Origin: Sphingomonas pituitosa NBRC 102491
GTDB lineage: Bacteria > Pseudomonadota > Alphaproteobacteria > Sphingomonadales > Sphingomonadaceae
Length of the DNA: 64,000 bases
Direction of reading: 5' to 3'
Assembly: GCF_001598435.1 (NCBI RefSeq)
Contig: NZ_BCYY01000014.1
Location: 1 to 64,000 of the forward strand
Positions 59,463 to 64,000 of this stretch are shown in pieces. Position 1 is the stretch's first letter. Every line of letters begins with the position of its first letter. Below the pieces are notes generated by a model that saw only the letters and a list, made by a program, of their open reading frames with translations, made no database searches and had not been told where the DNA came from. The translations under genes and the position numbers were made by a program.

Positions 59463-61901
59463 TCAGAAGCCCCAGCTCCACCGTACCGCGCCGCCGAGGT
59501 CGCTCGGCATCGCGGCGATGTTGCCGGGCTGGCGGCGCAGGAACAGGTTGCTGCTCACATCGCCGTCGGCGAAGCGCCAATGGTAGCGAAGCTCGTAATC
59601 GATCTCGCGGCCCACCGGCGCCAGGTTGATCCGCTCGCTGCTCCAGCTGGTCACGCTGAGCGTGTCGTAATCCCAGCCCTGCGGCAGGGTGAGCCCGATT
59701 CCGCCGCGCGCCACCCGCAGCGGCTGGGCGATCCGCAGGCCGATGGAATCGCTGCCGAACAGCCCGTCCTTGCCGATATCGGCCGCCCAGGCGTTGGTGC
59801 GGATCAGGCCCGCGCCGCGAATGCCCTCCCGCAGCCGAACATTGGTCCAGCCCTGGCGGAGCGACCCGCCCAGGCTCCAGCCGATGCCGAGATCCCAGCG
59901 CAGTCCGAGGTCGGCGAACAGGCTGGTTGCCCGCGCGGCGCCGAGGCCGGCGCTGAACCGGGCGCCGAGCACCGTGTTGTCCTCCGAAAGGCGGGTGATC
60001 CCGACGCTCGCATTGAGCCCGCCGAAGCGCCGATCGATCGCGACGGTGCTGCGGCCATAGCCAAAGCGCAGCCACCGCGCCTGCAGCACCGCCGCGTCGC
60101 CCGCGCCCTGGCTGAGCACGTCGCCGACTTCGCTCGCGATGGTCACGCCCCAGCGGCCGATCGCCTGGCGCACCGCCGCCGATCCGCCGACATCGGTATC
60201 GAAGCCGGCGTTGCTCAACGGATCGCGCGCGATCAGGAAGGCGGGGTCGTCGCGGCCCGCCAGCTGCGCGGTCAGCACATTGCCGCTCTGCGAGGCGCCG
60301 AACGCGAAATATGCGGTCGATCCAAGCCTGCCGCTCACCGTCGTCGCCAGCATGCGGGCGACGCCGGCATCGCGGCTGGTGATGCCCAGCGGCTCGATCC
60401 GCACCGAATCGACCGCGGGGACGAGCGACACCGCCACCCGCATCTGGTCGCCGCCCACCGAGAAACTGCGGTCGCGCGTCGCCATCAGCGCCGGCAGGTT
60501 GCGCGACAGGCCCTGGCGCTGGAAGCTGTTGGTGATCGTCGTCGCATAGGCACGGCCGAACGAGTCGAGCGCCGCCATGCCGAGCGCGCCCTGGCTGGCG
60601 TCGCCCATGGGCCCGCTCAGCGTGCCGTTGATCGTCGGCGAGATCACCGCATTGGTGCCGGCAACGGACATGGTGCCCACGGGCTGGAACGCGCGGGTGA
60701 GATCGAGCACGCCGCGGCCGTAGATCGGGTCGACGCCCGGATCGCCGACGTCCCGCGCGGTGGCATAGAGCAGGTCGACGATCTGCCTGCCGGTAAGGTT
60801 CGGAAAGGCCTGCGCCAGAAGCGCGATCGCGCCGGTGATCTGCGGCGCCGAGAAGGAAGTGCCGGACCAGATATAGGCCGTGTTGTTCGCATCCGGCGCG
60901 CGCACGCCCTCGCCGACCGCGGTCAGATAGACGGCGGCCGAGCTGCCGGCACGGTTGGAGAAGCTGGAAATCACATCGCTTGCATTCACCGATCCGGCGA
61001 TGATCACCAACCCGCGGGCGATCGCGGCGTTGTTGGCGGCACTGGTAAAGGCGTCCGGATTGGCGGCCCCGTCATTGCCGGCGGAGATCACCACGATCAC
61101 CCCCGCCGCCGTGGCACGATCGATCGCCGCGGCCAGGGTCGTGGAGGCAGAGTCGCCGCCGAGGGAGATGTTGACGACGCGTGCGCCGGCCTGCCGCGCC
61201 CGGTCCAGGCCCTGCGCGATGGCGCTGTCGGAAAATTTGCAGGTGCTGGTATCGGTGCCGTTGCAACTGCCCGGCTGGTCGGCGCGCTCGACGACGAGCT
61301 GCGCGTTGAAGGCCACGCCGTGCGTGCCCACGTCGTTGCGCCGGCCGGCAATGGTGAACGCCACCGCCGTGCCATGCCCGCCGACATCGTCCACCGTGCC
61401 GTTGCCGCCGGGATCGCTCGAGCTCGACAGGATCCGGCAGGTGCCGACCCCGAGCCCCCCCGAGCAGTCGCCGAACTCGGCGCTCTGCAGGTCGATGCCC
61501 GAATCGATCACGCCGACCCGGATGCCGCTGCCGGTGGCTCCGCTGTTGTAGGCGACCAGGGCCCGCATCGACACCGCGCCGGCCGTGCTGCGATACTCGG
61601 CGGTGTCGTAATTGACGGTCGACACCGGTGTGGGCGTCGGCGTCGGTGCGGGCACCGGCACCGGCACCGGCGCCGGGGTCGGTGTCGGGGTCGGTGTCGG
61701 GGTCGGGGTCGGTGTAGGAGTTGGCGTTGGTGTCGGAGTGGGGGTCGGGGTCGACGTCGGCGTGGGGACAGGCGCCGGCAGCGGGGCGGGCGCAGGCGGC
61801 GTCGCAACGCCACCGCCGCCACCGCCGCTGCAGGCGCCGAGCGCCACGAGGCCGCCCAGCGCAGCCGTGTGCATCCATCCTACGCGCAACGCCACTCGCA
61901 T
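59463..61901 (-). CDS. Subtilisin-like (S8) lipoprotein protease with autotransporter-like barrel
   Basis: This 812-aa protein has a lipoprotein signal ending LVALGAC (Cys24), then Gly, then a long Thr-Pro repeat linker (about residues 45-90). The S8 domain follows with [11 protein letters not shown] (Asp), [16 protein letters not shown] (His) and [20 protein letters not shown] (Ser). Residues from about 460 to the end resemble a beta barrel ending [10 protein letters not shown], as in autotransporter-type proteases. It is probably displayed at the outer membrane. I chose ATG 61901, with AAGGGTGTGGGT upstream, over GTG 61931. A lipid anchor plus a barrel in one protein is odd. Confidence 0.87.
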   Translation of the reverse strand: MRVALRVGWMHTAALGGLVALGACSGGGGGGVATPPAPAPLPAPVPTPTSTPTPTPTPTPTPTPTPTPTPTPTPTPAPVPVPVPAPTPTPTPVSTVNYDTAEYRSTAGAVSMRALVAYNSGATGSGIRVGVIDSGIDLQSAEFGDCSGGLGVGTCRILSSSSDPGGNGTVDDVGGHGTAVAFTIAGRRNDVGTHGVAFNAQLVVERADQPGSCNGTDTSTCKFSDSAIAQGLDRARQAGARVVNISLGGDSASTTLAAAIDRATAAGVIVVISAGNDGAANPDAFTSAANNAAIARGLVIIAGSVNASDVISSFSNRAGSSAAVYLTAVGEGVRAPDANNTAYIWSGTSFSAPQITGAIALLAQAFPNLTGRQIVDLLYATARDVGDPGVDPIYGRGVLDLTRAFQPVGTMSVAGTNAVISPTINGTLSGPMGDASQGALGMAALDSFGRAYATTITNSFQRQGLSRNLPALMATRDRSFSVGGDQMRVAVSLVPAVDSVRIEPLGITSRDAGVARMLATTVSGRLGSTAYFAFGASQSGNVLTAQLAGRDDPAFLIARDPLSNAGFDTDVGGSAAVRQAIGRWGVTIASEVGDVLSQGAGDAAVLQARWLRFGYGRSTVAIDRRFGGLNASVGITRLSEDNTVLGARFSAGLGAARATSLFADLGLRWDLGIGWSLGGSLRQGWTNVRLREGIRGAGLIRTNAWAADIGKDGLFGSDSIGLRIAQPLRVARGGIGLTLPQGWDYDTLSVTSWSSERINLAPVGREIDYELRYHWRFADGDVSSNLFLRRQPGNIAAMPSDLGGAVRWSWGF
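61627..61770. repeat. Tandem 6-bp repeats coding for the Thr-Pro linker
   Basis: On the plus strand imperfect GTCGGG / GTCGGT / GTTGGC units run across this segment. They code on the minus strand for alternating Thr-Pro or Val-Pro. The unit is two codons, so length change keeps the frame and only alters linker length. Confidence 0.85.
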
Positions 61902-62042
61902 ACCCACACCCTTGTCCCAGAAGTGTTTCACCTAAGCGGCAAGTGGTTTCCTTTGGGTTTACCAGCGGACGCGGGTGTCCGCAGGACAGCCGGTTCGCTC
62001 CGCGCTTGCGGCGACGGAGGGCACCCCCTACACGCCCCGGCG
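61902..62042. promoter_or_regulatory. Divergent gap between the S8 protease and HAD nucleotidase genes
   Basis: This 141-nt gap must contain promoters for both directions. No operator or clear promoter boxes are visible. Confidence 0.3.
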
Positions 62043-62705
62043 ATGCTCGCCTCGCTCTCGCACGTCCGCAACTGGATCTTCGATCTGGACAATACGCTCT
62101 ATCCGGCGAGCGCCAATCTGTTCGCGATGATCGATGCGCGAATCGGCGAATATGTCCAGCGCCTGCTGCATTGCTCGGCCGAAGAGGCGCACAAGGTGCA
62201 GAAGGCCTATTTCCACGCGCACGGCGCGACGCTGTACGGCCTGATCGAAGAGCATGGCACCGACCCGCATGACTATCTCGACTATGTGCACGACGTCGAC
62301 ATGAGCGTGCTGGAGGCGAACGAAGCGCTGGTCGAGGCGCTGGCCCGGCTTCCCGGCCGCAAGCTGATCTTCACCAACGGCGACGCGCCCTATGCGCAGA
62401 AGGTGCTCGACCGGCTCGGCCTGGGCGAGACGTTCGAGGCAATCCACGACATCCATGCGACCAGCTATCGCCCCAAGCCGGAGCCCTTGGCATATCAGGG
62501 CCTGTGCGACGCCTATGGCCTGGACCCGCGCGAATCGCTGTTCGTCGAGGACATGGCGCGCAACCTGGGGCCGGCCAAGGCGATCGGCATGACCACCGTC
62601 TGGATCGACAACGGCTCCGAACAGGCGCCCGACGCCGACCGCAGCTTCATCGACTATACCATCACCGATCTCGGAGCCTGGCTCCACAGCATCTTGGAGA
62701 GCTGA
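62043..62705 (+). CDS. HAD-type pyrimidine 5'-nucleotidase
   Basis: This 220-aa haloacid-dehalogenase-like hydrolase has motif [10 protein letters not shown] (nucleophile Asp14, Asp16), motif [10 protein letters not shown], a motif III Lys in [10 protein letters not shown], and motif [16 protein letters not shown]. The pattern fits the SDT1/PYNR-type pyrimidine 5'-nucleotidases, which dephosphorylate UMP/CMP. It lies 1 nt before dapD (stop at 62703-62705, ATG at 62707), so the two are co-transcribed; this pair recurs in sphingomonads as I recall. Confidence 0.9.
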   Translation: MLASLSHVRNWIFDLDNTLYPASANLFAMIDARIGEYVQRLLHCSAEEAHKVQKAYFHAHGATLYGLIEEHGTDPHDYLDYVHDVDMSVLEANEALVEALARLPGRKLIFTNGDAPYAQKVLDRLGLGETFEAIHDIHATSYRPKPEPLAYQGLCDAYGLDPRESLFVEDMARNLGPAKAIGMTTVWIDNGSEQAPDADRSFIDYTITDLGAWLHSILES

Positions 62706-62706
62706 C

Positions 62707-63525
<819 letters not shown>

Positions 63526-63674
63526 TTGTTGCAGAGGCCGTTACAAGCGCGGCGGGAAAGCGGAATGCCGTCATGGTTTCGCCCCACTCCCGCCGCGTCG
63601 GCCACGGCGTATAACGACCGCTGCGGCGGCGCTCGATTCCCCGGCGTCGCCTTGTCCTGAGTGTCCCGCGCGCC

Positions 63675-64000
63675 ATGCTCTCCACCACCTCCGCTTCGCC
63701 CGTGCGCCGGCTGCGCGTCTCGCTGCGCGGGCGCGGCGTCGCCATTCTCCTGGCGCTGGCGATCGAGCTGCTGATCGCGCTGCTGCTCTTGTGGATGGCG
63801 CCGCATGTCGAGCCGAAGCAGAAGCCCAAGACGGTGGTGTTCGGCATCGAAGCGTCGGAGGGCGACAAGGCGCCGGCCGAGAAGGATGCCGCGAAGGCGC
63901 CCGAAAAGGCCCGCAAGCGCGCGGGCGAGAAGGCGGAGGCGGAGCAGCCGACGCCGCCCACCGCCGCGCTGCCCCCGCCGCCGGTCACCCCGCCGGTATC
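63675..64000 (+). CDS. N-terminal part of a TonB-like proline-rich membrane protein (partial)
   Basis: The visible 108 codons have a basic N-terminus, one membrane helix (GVAILLALAIELLIALLLLW), then a Lys/Ala/Glu-rich and Pro-rich periplasmic region (EKARKRAGEKAEAEQPTPPT then AALPPPPVTPPV). This layout fits TonB-like energy transducers and related cell-envelope proteins, but the C-terminal domain that would decide lies beyond the window. It starts 149 nt after dapD. Confidence 0.6.
   Translation, partial: MLSTTSASPVRRLRVSLRGRGVAILLALAIELLIALLLLWMAPHVEPKQKPKTVVFGIEASEGDKAPAEKDAAKAPEKARKRAGEKAEAEQPTPPTAALPPPPVTPPV

Noticed and set aside
61627..61770. CRISPR array or promoter iterons
   Set aside because: The repeats are 6 bp, imperfect and in frame within the protease gene, with no spacers.
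58785..61950. A long plus-strand frame over the S8 protease and epimerase genes running into the HAD gene
   Set aside because: Only the last 220 codons from ATG 62043 match a protein family; the rest is antisense shadow, including a Gly-Arg run from the Thr-Pro repeat.

Overview
The window looks like chromosomal DNA of an alphaproteobacterium of the Sphingomonas type. By eye it is GC-rich. It carries three large TonB-dependent receptors, several GTG starts, and gene pairs typical of sphingomonads: dapD beside a HAD pyrimidine nucleotidase, a CarD / ferredoxin / S4 / SUV3-like helicase string, and bamE divergent from a CBP3-type chaperone and YceD. No phage, plasmid, insertion sequence or CRISPR array was seen. 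The species assignment is inference from gene content.

Layout. 1-5963 is housekeeping: the tail of a possible CheB, a soluble chemotaxis-type protein, a YbjN protein, an SDR, a CobB-type sirtuin, a small secreted protein, dapB, nth and tRNA-Arg(CCG). 6157-19804 is an alpha-mannan or N-glycan utilisation locus on the minus strand. It has a TonB receptor at each end and a run GH43, GH92, GH125, GH92 between them, with terminators and candidate operators in the gaps. 20113-28943 is the high-affinity K+ system. On the minus strand it reads: a 27-codon membrane ORF, kdpF, kdpA, kdpB, an outer-membrane beta-barrel gene, kdpC, kdpE. The sensor kinase kdpD is divergent. A Crp/Fnr regulator follows.

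29723-33561 is the most unusual part. It is a tightly packed minus-strand cassette of three genes: a TIR-membrane-TPR protein, an unrecognised 209-aa protein, and a TPR / SLOG-like / degenerate class III cyclase-like protein. It resembles a signalling or conflict (defence-type) system and is my main candidate for something undescribed. Composition shifts to lower GC in its middle.

33718-51640 is mostly core genes: an M20 peptidase, PdeM, DUF4240 and DUF2807 proteins, CarD, FdxA, S4 protein, SUV3-like helicase, M23 peptidase, HerA-like ATPase, a TSUP exporter with its TIGR02186 partner, an NfrB-like glycosyltransferase with a putative outer-membrane partner, an RcnB-like protein, BamE, CBP3 chaperone and YceD. 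51946-56489 is an uptake module: TetR, divergent TonB receptor, MFS transporter. It contains a large nested palindrome. 56534-64000 has a small coiled-coil protein, prfC, an aldose-1-epimerase-like protein, a subtilisin-like lipoprotein/autotransporter with a TP-repeat linker, a HAD nucleotidase, dapD, and the start of a TonB-like protein cut by the window edge.

All functional calls come from reading the translated sequence and motifs. No database search was run.
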